NCBI GenBank assembly: GCA_016711435.1
Contig: JADJSY010000032.1
Coordinates: forward strand, 16,604-80,603
Length of the DNA: 64,000 nucleotides
Reading direction: 5' to 3'
Source: Lewinellaceae bacterium
GTDB lineage: Bacteria; Bacteroidota; Bacteroidia; Chitinophagales; Saprospiraceae
In this document: one piece after another, positions 28,466 through 36,561 of the stretch
How positions within the stretch are numbered: position 1 is the stretch's first letter
How the letters are laid out: each line of letters starts with the position of its first letter
Translations under genes and position numbers: made by a program
The notes under the pieces: generated by a model
Told to the model about the DNA's origin: nothing
Databases searched by the model: none
What the model saw: the letters and a program-made list of their open reading frames with translations, nothing else

Positions 28466-30520
28466 TTACTCCGACTTTCTTTTGAAGAAAAAATAGGTTT
28501 CCAATTGCGCCCGTACGGGAATATCGGTATTGCTGCGGCGGTAGATGTTCTGGTCGTTGCGGTCGATAATACGCGCTTTTACGTTGTCGTTGAGTTGCAG
28601 GTCTATCAGGGTTCTGATTTCTTTTTTCAATTCCGGGGCATAAACCGGGAAGGTGGTTTCGATGCGGTAACTCAGGTTGCGTTCCATCCAGTCGGCGCTG
28701 CTGAGAAACATTCGTTCATCTCCGCCATTGTGAAAAATCAGCACCCGGGCGTGTTCGAGGAAGCGGTCGACGATACTGATGACTTCGATGTTGTCGCTGA
28801 GGCCTTTGATGCCGGGAACGAGGCAACAGATGCCGCGCACAATGATCTTTATTTTTACGCCTGCCTGCGAGGCTTCGTATAGTTTGGCGATAATGTCCTT
28901 GTCCTCTATACTGTTGATTTTCAGGATAATACTTGCCGGTTTCCTGCGTTTGGCAGCGGCAATTTCATTGTCGATCAGCAGGTAAAATGCCGGGCGCAGG
29001 TTAAATTTGCCAACCAGCAGGTGTTCAAATTCCTTGGAAGGCGGTTTGATATTTTCCAGGAAAGAAAACACCTGGCTTACTTCGCCCGTCAGGCGTTTGT
29101 CGCAGGTAAAAAGGCTGAAATCGGAGTAGATTTTGGCTGTTTCCTCGTGAAAATTCCCGGTGGATAAGTAGGAGTAGAGCTGCGGCTCGCCCCCTTCGAG
29201 GCGCCGCACCAAAGCCAGTTTGGAATGCACTTTTACACCCGGAAAGGAGTAATGCACCCGCACGCCTGCTTTTTCTAATTTTTCTCCCCATTCGAGGTTG
29301 GCCGCTTCATCGAAACGGGCTTTTATTTCCACAAAAACCGACACCTGTTTGCCTTCCTTCACGGCATTCATCAGTGCGTGCATGATCCGGCTGTACTTGG
29401 CTACCCGGTACTGAATCACCTTGATATGCGTGACCGCCGGATCCTTTGCTGCGCATTCAAAAAAGTTGATCACCGACTCATACGACTGATAAGGCACATG
29501 CAACATCTGATCCTTTTCGCGAATGATCTTGAAAGGGTCTGCCGCTTCATGTAAAAGCGGGTGCGGCAGTGGCGGCAGGGGTTTGTTTCGCAGGTGCGTC
29601 ATCCCGAAATCCGGAAATTTGAAGAAGTCGAAATTATTGTGGTAGCGCCCTTCGGGCAACACGTCGTTTTTGCGAATTTCAAAGGTATCGCGGAGGTAAG
29701 TGAGCAGGTGCTCGGGCATTTCGCGGTCGTACACGAAACGGCTGGGTGGGCCGACCTGGCGTTTTTGCAGACTCGATTTTATCTTTTGCACCAAGTCGCC
29801 TGAATATTCGTCGTCGATGTATAATTCCGCATCGCGGGTCAGTTTGATGGAATAGGTGTCCTGGATGTCAAAACCGGGAAATAACCAGGAAACCGAGTGG
29901 CGCACCACATCGTCCAGCAGGATGACGTCGAAGCGATTGGGGCCGGAAGGCAGCGCCACAAAACGCGGCAACTGGTCGGAAGGAATTTTCACCAAAGCGT
30001 ATTCACTCTCTGAAAGCGGGCGTTTTTTAGGGCGCAGGTGTACGGCTAAGTACAGGTTCGCATTGGCGAGAAAGGGGCGGATGCGGTGTTTGACCAGCAA
30101 TACCGGCATGACGAAAGGCAGCAGTTTTTCATGGAAATAATTTTCTACAAACTGGCGCTGCTCTTCATTCAAATCTAATCTCCGCAGGATATGGATATGC
30201 TGCCTGCGCAACTCCGGGACGATTTGTTGCTGAAAAATTTCAGAAAATTCTTCCTGGTGGCGGTTCACGATCCGGTGAATATCCTTGAGCAATTCACTGG
30301 GATCAAAGTCGAGCTGTGCTTTTGTTTTTTTACCCACCTTCTTCAAATTGCGAATACTGGCTACCCGGATCCTGAAGAACTCATCGAGGTTGGACGAATA
30401 GATGGCCAGGAACTTCAGTCGCTCAAGCAACGGAACGGCAGGGTCTTTGGCTTCCTGTAATACGCGGTAATTGAACGAAAGCCAGGAAATATCGCGGTAG
30501 GTAAGTGGCAGGGAGGACAT
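28466..30520 (-). CDS. ppk1: Polyphosphate kinase 1
   Basis: Makes inorganic polyphosphate from ATP through a phosphohistidine enzyme intermediate. At 684 residues it has the full family layout: N-terminal helical domain (RDISWLSFNYRVLQEAKD, then FRIRVASI), the head domain, and two phospholipase-D-like catalytic domains. The two conserved histidines are His432 in KVHSKLALV and His597 in VLIFHNGGDERMFLSSADWM; the catalytic nucleophile in characterised PPK1 enzymes corresponds to the first. It follows mnmD on the same strand, with a GTTTGGTGTTT-family inverted repeat filling the gap and touching its start codon. No phosphate-regulon genes are adjacent. Confidence 0.96.
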   Translation of the reverse strand: MSSLPLTYRDISWLSFNYRVLQEAKDPAVPLLERLKFLAIYSSNLDEFFRIRVASIRNLKKVGKKTKAQLDFDPSELLKDIHRIVNRHQEEFSEIFQQQIVPELRRQHIHILRRLDLNEEQRQFVENYFHEKLLPFVMPVLLVKHRIRPFLANANLYLAVHLRPKKRPLSESEYALVKIPSDQLPRFVALPSGPNRFDVILLDDVVRHSVSWLFPGFDIQDTYSIKLTRDAELYIDDEYSGDLVQKIKSSLQKRQVGPPSRFVYDREMPEHLLTYLRDTFEIRKNDVLPEGRYHNNFDFFKFPDFGMTHLRNKPLPPLPHPLLHEAADPFKIIREKDQMLHVPYQSYESVINFFECAAKDPAVTHIKVIQYRVAKYSRIMHALMNAVKEGKQVSVFVEIKARFDEAANLEWGEKLEKAGVRVHYSFPGVKVHSKLALVRRLEGGEPQLYSYLSTGNFHEETAKIYSDFSLFTCDKRLTGEVSQVFSFLENIKPPSKEFEHLLVGKFNLRPAFYLLIDNEIAAAKRRKPASIILKINSIEDKDIIAKLYEASQAGVKIKIIVRGICCLVPGIKGLSDNIEVISIVDRFLEHARVLIFHNGGDERMFLSSADWMERNLSYRIETTFPVYAPELKKEIRTLIDLQLNDNVKARIIDRNDQNIYRRSNTDIPVRAQLETYFFFKRKSE

Positions 30521-30530
30521 CGTGAATGTT

Positions 30531-30716
30531 GTGTTTCGTGTATAGTGTTTGGTGTTTGGGGGTGCTTCGCCTTTGGCCGTGTTTCATTTTTGGTGTTTGG
30601 TATTTCGTGTGTGGTGGGCTCCGCTTTTGGTCGGGAATGGTGTCACGCTTTTTGGCTCAAACTAAACACAGTTGCCAAAAAAGCTTCCCAAACACCAAAC
30701 ACCATACACGAAACAC
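30531..30716. repeat. Inverted repeat, GTTTGGTGTTT family
   Basis: Arms 30531-30560 and 30687-30716 match with one mismatch (gtgtttcgtgta ... tacacgaaacac). Inside are two diverged gcttcgcctttggc / gctccgcttttgg clamps. The element lies between the mnmD stop and the ppk1 start. Confidence 0.85.
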
Positions 30717-30719
30717 CAC

Positions 30720-31382
30720 TCACATTCTCGTTGCGCGTGTCATTTCCCGTTTCCCCGGCGGCCCCTGCAGGCGTTCTACATGAAAGCCCACCTGTTTCAA
30801 GGTTCGTTTAAAAGCGCCCTGGGCACAATAAGTAACCAGAACGCCGTCCGTTCGCAGGGCCTGGTACATCCGGGCAAACACTTCGGCTGTCCAGAGTTCC
30901 GGCTGGGCCTGCGGGGCAAACGCATCAAAATAAATAACATCAAAGGTATCGGTCGCCTCAAAAGCCTCGATGGCAATTTTTTCCTTTCTAAACTGAAACT
31001 GCTCCGACAAAGTATGTTCGGCGCCCCATGTATTTTGGTGTAGCGCCAGAAAATCGCCGCTGCGCTCAGGAACGCCCAGCAATTCGGCGTAATTCAGCAC
31101 CTGCACTTCTTCCGGCGCAACCGGCGCAGTTTCCAGGCCCACATAGCGCAATTGCAGGTTGCGGCGCTCGGCTTCCAGCCAGGACATAAACGCATTCAAT
31201 CCGGTACCAAAACCTGTTTCCAGTATGGCAATTTCCCGCTGTACCACTGCTTTGTAGCGCAATCCCGCCGCTATAAACACATGAGCCGACTCCGTTACCG
31301 CTCCGTACCTGGAATGGTAACTGACTCCGTAGGTTTCGGAAAAAACGGAGTGGGAACCGTCGTTGGTGAGGAATAGCGCCAT
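30720..31382 (-). CDS. mnmD: tRNA 5-methylaminomethyl-2-thiouridine methyltransferase (MnmD type)
   Basis: Finishes the wobble-uridine modification of certain tRNAs by SAM-dependent methylation, the reaction performed by the MnmC N-terminal half in enterobacteria. At 220 residues it is the stand-alone methyltransferase, without the FAD oxidase half. Visible features: N-terminal TNDGSHSVFSETYGVSYHSRYGAVTES, the SAM-binding loop ILETGFGTGLNAFMSW (about 52-67), and VIYFDAFAPQAQPELWTAEVF (about 147-167), characteristic of the family. The C-terminal PPGKREMTRATR is also conserved. It is upstream of ppk1 in the same direction. Confidence 0.93.
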   Translation of the reverse strand: MALFLTNDGSHSVFSETYGVSYHSRYGAVTESAHVFIAAGLRYKAVVQREIAILETGFGTGLNAFMSWLEAERRNLQLRYVGLETAPVAPEEVQVLNYAELLGVPERSGDFLALHQNTWGAEHTLSEQFQFRKEKIAIEAFEATDTFDVIYFDAFAPQAQPELWTAEVFARMYQALRTDGVLVTYCAQGAFKRTLKQVGFHVERLQGPPGKREMTRATRM

Positions 31383-31490
31383 AATTCAAAGGGCAAATTT
31401 GCAAAAAGCAATGTAAATCAATAGATTACTGACATTACGTTTTAAACAAATTTCATACGCCTGTTTCAGCGCAGCGAAGGTAAGCAATAA

Positions 31491-31524
31491 AAAAAGCGCT
31501 CCGGTACAACCGGAACGCTTTTAT
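31491..31524 (-). terminator. Intrinsic terminator after tRNA-Leu (CAA)
   Basis: On the minus strand AAAAGCGTTCCGGT and ACCGGAGCGCTTTTTTT form a GC-rich stem with a short loop and a T run, starting directly after the tRNA. Confidence 0.8.
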
Positions 31525-31525
31525 G

Positions 31526-31608
31526 TGCGGGAGGCGGGACTCGAACCCGCACGACCGCGAAGTCACAGGTGTTTGAGACCAGCGCGTCTACCATTCCGCC
31601 ACTCCCGC
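31526..31608 (-). tRNA. tRNA-Leu (CAA)
   Basis: 83 bases, CCA not encoded. Acceptor GCGGGAG/CTCCCGC, D arm GGTAGACGCG, anticodon loop CTCAAAC (CAA), long class II variable arm and GGTTCGAGTCC T arm. The anticodon stem as written (CTGGT/ACCTG) has a T-T mismatch at the second pair, worth noting given the sequence-quality problems elsewhere. Confidence 0.93.
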
Positions 31609-31666
31609 ATAGGTACTTCTGTTGCAACAATAATAAAATGTATTGTCTGCGCCGCTTCGACTTTAT

Positions 31667-32194
31667 CTAAGCGGGCGCAAACTTAGACAGATTTTCAAAA
31701 ATGCGCAACAAATATCTCTTTTTAAAAAAATAATCCCGCACCCGCAGCAGATCAGCCTCCGTACCGTTGTCTTCCGTCCAGGTATCCAATACGGGCTGAA
31801 TGTCCTGCCGCAAGGCCTGGTCGAGGGCCTCCACCGAACGGCGGGTGGCCTCCAGTCGCTCCGCATCAAAATCCATTTCAAGTTCCATCATCGCCTCGTT
31901 GATGTCCATCATATCCATCAGGAAATCCTGCGACAAGGCGCCCTGTCCCTCCCCTTCTTCTATCAAACCCTTGATTTTCAGGACATACTGTATCCTTTTG
32001 TCCGGGTCCGACAGCGTTTTAAACGCTTCGTTGTTTTGCGTGGACAAATCGAGCACACGCGCCTGCTCTACCTCGCCGGACAACGTATGAAAATCCGGGT
32101 GGTATTTCCTGCTGTGTTCCAGGTATAATTGCCGCAAAACCTTTTCATCTACCTGAAAGGAGCGGGGGAAGTTGTAGAATTCGAAGTAATCCAT
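31667..32194 (-). CDS. hscB: Co-chaperone HscB for iron-sulfur cluster assembly
   Basis: J-protein that recruits the Hsp70 HscA to the scaffold IscU. 175 residues: N-terminal J domain (about 1-75) with the HPD motif at 32-34 (YHPDFHTLSG), and the C-terminal three-helix domain (about 85-170, QDFLMDMMDINEAMMELE) that binds IscU. Length fits the family (about 170). No isc/suf genes are adjacent. The last codons overlap a promoter that appears to drive tRNA-Leu (CAA). Its start codon is 5 bases from a GTTATC-family inverted repeat. Confidence 0.92.
   Translation of the reverse strand: MDYFEFYNFPRSFQVDEKVLRQLYLEHSRKYHPDFHTLSGEVEQARVLDLSTQNNEAFKTLSDPDKRIQYVLKIKGLIEEGEGQGALSQDFLMDMMDINEAMMELEMDFDAERLEATRRSVEALDQALRQDIQPVLDTWTEDNGTEADLLRVRDYFFKKRYLLRIFENLSKFAPA
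31678..31708 (-). promoter_or_regulatory. Promoter of tRNA-Leu (CAA), inside the hscB 3' end
   Basis: On the minus strand TTG (31708-31706), exactly 20 bases, TAAGTTTG (31685-31678). Consensus -33/-7 arrangement. It overlaps the last coding bases of hscB and would start transcription about 63 bases before the mature tRNA. Confidence 0.62.
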
Positions 32195-32198
32195 TTTT

Positions 32199-32396
32199 GG
32201 TTATTCGTTATCTGTTATTAGTTATCAGTTATCAGTTATCCGTTATCGGGCTTTCAGGCTGGAATGTTGATGCCATGCACCATGCCGAACCAGATAACTG
32301 ATAACGGATAACTGATACCTAATAGGGAGCGGAATGCCCCATATTCACCAATTCCCAGCCTGAAAGCCCGATAACGGATAACTGATAACAAATAAC
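32199..32396. repeat. Inverted repeat, GTTATCAGTTATCC family
   Basis: 5' arm 32221-32262 (gttatcagttatcc words, then cgggctttcaggctgg) pairs with 3' arm 32355-32389 and beyond. A second, inverted word block lies at 32291-32317. The cgggctttcaggct clamp is shared with the element at 47284-47628. It connects the hscB start to the rseP stop. Confidence 0.87.
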
Positions 32397-32400
32397 CACA

Positions 32401-33750
32401 CTACAGGAATCGTTGAATAACATGTCGCCATATATCCAGCCCGAAAGCGAAAACCATCAGCGCCAGAAGCAGGAAAAAGCCGAAGGTAACGGCGCGTTCC
32501 ATGACCGTGTCGCTCACTTTGCGGCCTGTCACAACTTCCCACAGCAGGAACATGACATAGCCGCCATCTAATGCCGGTATAGGAAGCAGGTTCATAAAGG
32601 CCAGGATAATACTCAGCGAGGCGGTCAGGTGCCAGAAACGCTCCCAGTCCCAGACGGGGCCGTACATTTTACCGATACTGATAAGGCTGCCGAGGTTGTC
32701 TTTTACGGCGATTTTACCGCGGAACATCTGGCCGAATGCTTTGAGTTGACTGTTCAGGAAATCCATACCCATTTGTACGCCGGCAGGCATGGCCTGCAGG
32801 AAGGAGTACTTTTCGCGTTCTTCTTTAAAATAACCCTCAATCTGGGTTTTGACGCCAATCAGTCCGGCGTCTGTCAGGGTAACCGGCACTTGCAAGGTAT
32901 CGCTCCCCCGCAGGATGCCGAGGGTGACGGACTTTTCTTTTTGTTGCTGTGCCAGCGGGGCAAACTGATCGAAAAAGGGGATGGACTGGCCGTTGAAAGC
33001 AATAATACGGTCTCCTTTTTGAAGGCCTGCGCTTGCTGCCGGTTTGCCGGGCACTGTTTCCAAGATGACAAACGGAATGCGGGGCGCCATAAGCATTGCT
33101 TTCGGTACTTTCTGGCTGGTGAGTTGCTCGGCCACGTTTTCCGGCAGCCTGATTTGCTGTTCCTGACCATTGCGGATGACCGTGAGGTCGCGCTCATTGT
33201 CCAGCACCAGCGCTTCCACAAAAACAGCGGGATCGAGCCGGTTAAAAGGCTTATTGCCGATTTTGGTGATCACATCGCCGTTTTGCAGGCCTTGACGGAT
33301 CAGCACCGAATCCAGCGCCATGCCGTACTTCAATTCGGAAGTAGGTATGTATGACTTCCCGTACGTCCACAGCATCATACCAAAAAGGAAGAAGCCGAGG
33401 ATAAAATTGACGGTCACGCCACCCAGCATGATAATGAGGCGTTGCCAGGCCGGTTTAGAGCGAAATTCCCAGGGCTTTGGTGGTTCTTTGAGGGCCTCCG
33501 TGTCCATACTCTCATCCACCATGCCGGATATTTTCACATAACCTCCCAGGGGAAGCCAGCCTATACCATACTCCGTGTCTCCTCTTTTTATTTTCCAAAG
33601 GGAATTAAAAGGGGCAAAATCAAAAAACAGGTAAAATTTTTCCACGCGGGTTTTAAACCACTTGGCGGGCAGGAAGTGCCCCATTTCGTGCAATACAATC
33701 AATATCGAAAGACTGAGCAGGAACTGACTAACGGTGATAATACTATCCAT
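32401..33750 (-). CDS. rseP: RIP metalloprotease RseP (site-2 protease)
   Basis: Inner-membrane zinc protease that cuts membrane-bound anti-sigma factors and signal-peptide remnants within the bilayer. The zinc motif HEMGH is at 21-25 in the first membrane helix; the second metal-binding signature is in NLLPIPALDGG near residue 395. Two PDZ-like domains lie between (GLQNGDVITKIGNKPF and AGLQKGDRIIAFNGQSI). Length 449 is standard. In this phylum it may act on anti-sigma factors of ECF systems such as the one at 37.7 kb, but that link is inference. Located downstream of the DUF4835/coaBC block on the same strand. Confidence 0.95.
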   Translation of the reverse strand: MDSIITVSQFLLSLSILIVLHEMGHFLPAKWFKTRVEKFYLFFDFAPFNSLWKIKRGDTEYGIGWLPLGGYVKISGMVDESMDTEALKEPPKPWEFRSKPAWQRLIIMLGGVTVNFILGFFLFGMMLWTYGKSYIPTSELKYGMALDSVLIRQGLQNGDVITKIGNKPFNRLDPAVFVEALVLDNERDLTVIRNGQEQQIRLPENVAEQLTSQKVPKAMLMAPRIPFVILETVPGKPAASAGLQKGDRIIAFNGQSIPFFDQFAPLAQQQKEKSVTLGILRGSDTLQVPVTLTDAGLIGVKTQIEGYFKEEREKYSFLQAMPAGVQMGMDFLNSQLKAFGQMFRGKIAVKDNLGSLISIGKMYGPVWDWERFWHLTASLSIILAFMNLLPIPALDGGYVMFLLWEVVTGRKVSDTVMERAVTFGFFLLLALMVFAFGLDIWRHVIQRFL

Positions 33751-33796
33751 TATGCGGGTTGAGTGATGTTGGTTTTATTGTTAAACGATCCCTTAG

Positions 33797-33906
33797 GCCA
33801 AGGGGCAAATTGCAAAGGGCAAAAGGCAAAGGGCAAAAAGCAAAAATGCCACTCGAACCAATGCTAAAATTGCCTTTTGTCTTTTGCAATTTTGCCTTTT
33901 GTCTTA
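33797..33906. repeat. Inverted repeat, GGGCAAATTGCAAA family
   Basis: 5' arm 33800-33849 of gggcaaattgc/aaagggcaaaagg words pairs with 3' arm 33866-33905 (aaaattgccttttgtc words). Lies in the 214-base interval between rseP and the DUF4835 gene; nothing else is recognised there. Confidence 0.75.
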
Positions 33907-33964
33907 CATGCCGATTTCCCGGTAACGCGGGCTATTGGCCGGATCAATTTTGTCATAATCTGGA

Positions 33965-34822
33965 TCACCCGGTCTTTTGCGGGCGCGATCCCTGTTTCCA
34001 CATTTCCACTAATTCATCTTTTTTGGCGTTGGCAAACATTTGTACAATCATGGAATTGAAGTAGGCGATACTCACTTTGTCTACATCTTCCAGCGCCAAC
34101 ATTACAGCCGTTTTGCCTTTATCAATATCGGTGGTGAACATATCCAGTCCTTTCCGGTAATACGTATACATCGCAGCGCGGTAAGGTTTCACCCTCGGAT
34201 TGAGCAGGTTTTCAATGATCCAGTAACGGTTGCGGTTTTTGCCGCCGTCATTGGGCCGCCAGCCGGTAGCGCCATTGGTAGATGAGTTCTGGATATTGGT
34301 AACGATCTGCTGGGCCGTCAACAAGTAGGGTTCGCCACCATACAATGCGTACGAATCGAAATCCATACCCAGAATAACGTACACATAAAACGCCAGCATG
34401 GCCGGGAGGTTCTGGTTGTCCGTCGCATCGCGCAGAAATTCGATCGGCTGATTTTGATCGTAGGTAAAAATCACGTCTTTGTCGAGGTGCGAAATGAGTG
34501 CCGTTTTATAACCGCTGCCGAATACAGGGCGCGTCGCCTGTACGGCCAGTTCCGCTTCAAAAACGTTGTTGTCCTGCTCGGTTTTGATCGTGAAAATAAA
34601 ATTGCATTCGATGCGCTCGTCCTGTTCAAATGTCTCCTGCGTCCATTTTGTATTGTTTAAAAAGTCGCGCAGCGCCACTTCCATCTGATCGAATACACGG
34701 CGGTCATTTTTCTGAATCTGCGGCGTACTGACCCGCACAGTAGCATTCAGTTCGCCTTGTGCAAAAATGCCGCCTGCGCTCAGCAGCAGCAACAGGGATA
34801 AAATATTTCTTTTGAACATCAT
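33965..34822 (-). CDS. DUF4835 family secreted protein
   Basis: Conserved Bacteroidota envelope protein of unknown function, 285 residues, signal peptide to about residue 21 (GGIFAQ). Family landmarks include NATVRVSTPQIQ after the signal, DQMEVALRDFLNNTKWT, NFIFTIKT and the LAFYVYVILGMDFDSYALYGGEPYL block. It sits just downstream of coaBC, as is typical in the phylum, where recN usually follows; here rseP follows instead after an inverted repeat. The conserved linkage with coaBC is positional only; no biochemical role is known to me. Confidence 0.88.
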   Translation of the reverse strand: MMFKRNILSLLLLLSAGGIFAQGELNATVRVSTPQIQKNDRRVFDQMEVALRDFLNNTKWTQETFEQDERIECNFIFTIKTEQDNNVFEAELAVQATRPVFGSGYKTALISHLDKDVIFTYDQNQPIEFLRDATDNQNLPAMLAFYVYVILGMDFDSYALYGGEPYLLTAQQIVTNIQNSSTNGATGWRPNDGGKNRNRYWIIENLLNPRVKPYRAAMYTYYRKGLDMFTTDIDKGKTAVMLALEDVDKVSIAYFNSMIVQMFANAKKDELVEMWKQGSRPQKTG

Positions 34823-34855
34823 GGTTGTATCACATTTTGAAAAGCCTTGACGCTT

Positions 34856-34971
34856 TGGATGGGTTTTGGGTTGGATGGGTTGGTTTGTGTTTGGTGGAGG
34901 TTTAGTTTGAGGTTTGGTTTTAAAGTTAAACTACTTAAAATCCTCCCACAACTTTCAAACCATCAAAACCA
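34856..34971. repeat. Imperfect inverted repeat, GTTTGATGG-related words
   Basis: 5' side gttggatgggtttt words (34856-34925); 3' side cccacaactttcaaaccatc (34945-34971). Pairing is weaker than elsewhere. The 3' side is translated: it encodes the last residues of CoaBC (GFDGLKVVGGF). Confidence 0.55.
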
Positions 34972-36149
34972 AAATCAATCTCCGCCACAATATCCTCCGC
35001 CACCGCAGTTTTACTTTTCAGGTCAAACGTTTTTTTCAGCCCGTTTCTGTGAAAAATGGTGATTTTATTTGTTTCGTGTCCAAAACCCGCGCCTTTATCC
35101 TGCAAGGTATTGAGTACGATGAAGTCGAAGTTTTTGCGTTCCATTTTGGCCATCGCATGTTGTTCCGCGTCATTTGTTTCGAGGGCAAAACCGATCAGGC
35201 ATTGCCCCGTTTTTTTTTGCTTGCCGAGGGTGGCTGCGATGTCGATGGTTTTGGCTAAAGGCAAGGACAACTCGTCGTCCTTTTTTTTGATTTTAACGGA
35301 AGAAAAATCCCGCGGTTTATAATCGGCGACCGCAGCGGCTAACACGGTGATGTCCGTCTGGTCAAATTCCTTTGCACAAGCCTCGTACATCTGTTGGGCC
35401 GATTGTACGGACACTACTTTGATGCCGGACAGGACGGGCCGCAAAGCGGTAGGCCCCAAAACCAGGGTCACTTCAGCGCCATGACGGGCCAGGGCTTCTG
35501 CCACTGCTATGCCCATTTTACCGCTGGAATAATTACCGATGAAACGCACCGGATCGAGGGCTTCGTAGGTTGGTCCGGCAGTGACAAGGGCTTTTTTGCC
35601 TTTCAAACGCTGCTGTTCCGGTTTCCCCGGCATGGATTGTTCGATAAAAGCCAGGATGTCTTCCGGTTCTGCCATACGTCCGTCTCCGACGAGTCCGCTG
35701 GCCAATTCGCCGTGCCCGACCGGGATCACCCGTACGCCGTGTTCTTGCAAGCGGCGGATATTGGCCTGCGTGGCGGGATGATGCCACATATCGACATCCA
35801 TGGCCGGCGCCACCCAGACTGGGCATCGTGCCGACAAATACACGGCACTTAAGATGTTGTCGCACAACCCGTTCGCTAATTTTGCCAGGGTATTGGCGCC
35901 GGCCGGGGCGATCAGTAGCACATCGGCCCAGAGTCCGAGGTCGACGTGGTTGTTCCAGCCCGTTTCGGAGCTGACATCGCTGTAAACCGGTCTTTTTGAC
36001 AAAGTGGAAAGTGTCAGCGGCGCAATGAAAGCCGTAGCCGCATCCGTCATCAAAACCTGCACATCATGCCCTTGTTTGACCAACAGGCGTGTCAGGTATG
36101 CAGATTTGTAGGCTGCAATGGAGCCGCTGATGCCGAGGATGATTTTCAT
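34935..36149 (-). CDS. coaBC: Bifunctional phosphopantothenoylcysteine decarboxylase/synthetase
   Basis: Two steps of coenzyme A synthesis: CTP-dependent joining of 4'-phosphopantothenate and cysteine (CoaB half) and FMN-dependent decarboxylation (CoaC half). 404 residues. The CoaC domain (1-180) has GISGSIAAYKSAYL and APAMDVDMWHHPATQANI with the substrate-clamp region; the CoaB domain (about 190-400) opens with VTAGPTYEALDPVRFIGNYSSGKMG and carries AAAVADYKP. Start is the ATG at 36147-36149; the frame is open upstream only through repeat words. The C-terminal GFDGLKVVGGF is encoded by repeat-like sequence. Part of the bamD-rpoZ-coaBC-DUF4835 block. Confidence 0.95.
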   Translation of the reverse strand: MKIILGISGSIAAYKSAYLTRLLVKQGHDVQVLMTDAATAFIAPLTLSTLSKRPVYSDVSSETGWNNHVDLGLWADVLLIAPAGANTLAKLANGLCDNILSAVYLSARCPVWVAPAMDVDMWHHPATQANIRRLQEHGVRVIPVGHGELASGLVGDGRMAEPEDILAFIEQSMPGKPEQQRLKGKKALVTAGPTYEALDPVRFIGNYSSGKMGIAVAEALARHGAEVTLVLGPTALRPVLSGIKVVSVQSAQQMYEACAKEFDQTDITVLAAAVADYKPRDFSSVKIKKKDDELSLPLAKTIDIAATLGKQKKTGQCLIGFALETNDAEQHAMAKMERKNFDFIVLNTLQDKGAGFGHETNKITIFHRNGLKKTFDLKSKTAVAEDIVAEIDFGFDGLKVVGGF

Positions 36150-36153
36150 GGAA

Positions 36154-36304
36154 AGGTTGATAAAGGTTGATGAGAGTTGATAAAGGTTTATGAGGTTGAT
36201 GAGGTTGATAATCATCCACTCGAAAAAGTAAATCGCTTCATTTTCGAGCGGATGATTATCAACCTCATCAACCTTATCAACCTTTATCAACCCTCATCAA
36301 CCTT
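36154..36304. repeat. Inverted repeat, GTTGATGAGG family (copy 2 of 4)
   Basis: 5' arm 36154-36222 of ggttgataaa/ggttgatgag words, clamp atccactcg ... cgagcggat, A/T loop with aaatcgcttc, 3' arm 36244-36304. It sits between rpoZ and coaBC, 5 bases from the coaBC start. Confidence 0.88.
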
Positions 36305-36311
36305 TTAGCCA

Positions 36312-36560
36312 TTATTCTTTTTCATCCGAATACCGCCATTGAATTTCATTGTTCAGAAATTCCTGGGCAGCGATAATGGGCGTATTGGGCAGGCGTTCGT
36401 AAAACTTGGAGATTTCGATTTGCTCCTTGTTTTCCTGCACTTCTTCGATGGTGTCGGTGTTGACGGCGAACTCTTCCAGTTTGCGCTGAATTTCCCATTT
36501 CAGGTCGCTGGAAATCTGGCGGGCGCGTTTGCTGATGATGACATAAACCCTCATCAACAA
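36312..36560 (-). CDS. rpoZ: RNA polymerase omega subunit (Bacteroidota type), N-terminally short
   Basis: Small RNA polymerase subunit. The 82 residues match the C-terminal two thirds of Bacteroidota omega: VYVIISKRARQISSDLKWEIQRKLEEF, TIEEVQENKEQIEISKFYERLPNTP and AAQEFLNNEIQWRY. The usual first 25-30 residues, which include a TGN-I/V-YE segment just before the VVIISKRA equivalent, are absent. The only start codon available is an ATG inside ttgttgatgagggtttatg, which looks like one arm of the GTTGATGAGG repeat family, one base from the bamD stop. Either the 5' end was replaced or deleted, or the assembly has lost sequence here. Position in the bamD-coaBC block supports the assignment. Confidence 0.82.
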   Translation of the reverse strand: MLMRVYVIISKRARQISSDLKWEIQRKLEEFAVNTDTIEEVQENKEQIEISKFYERLPNTPIIAAQEFLNNEIQWRYSDEKE

Positions 36561-36561
36561 A

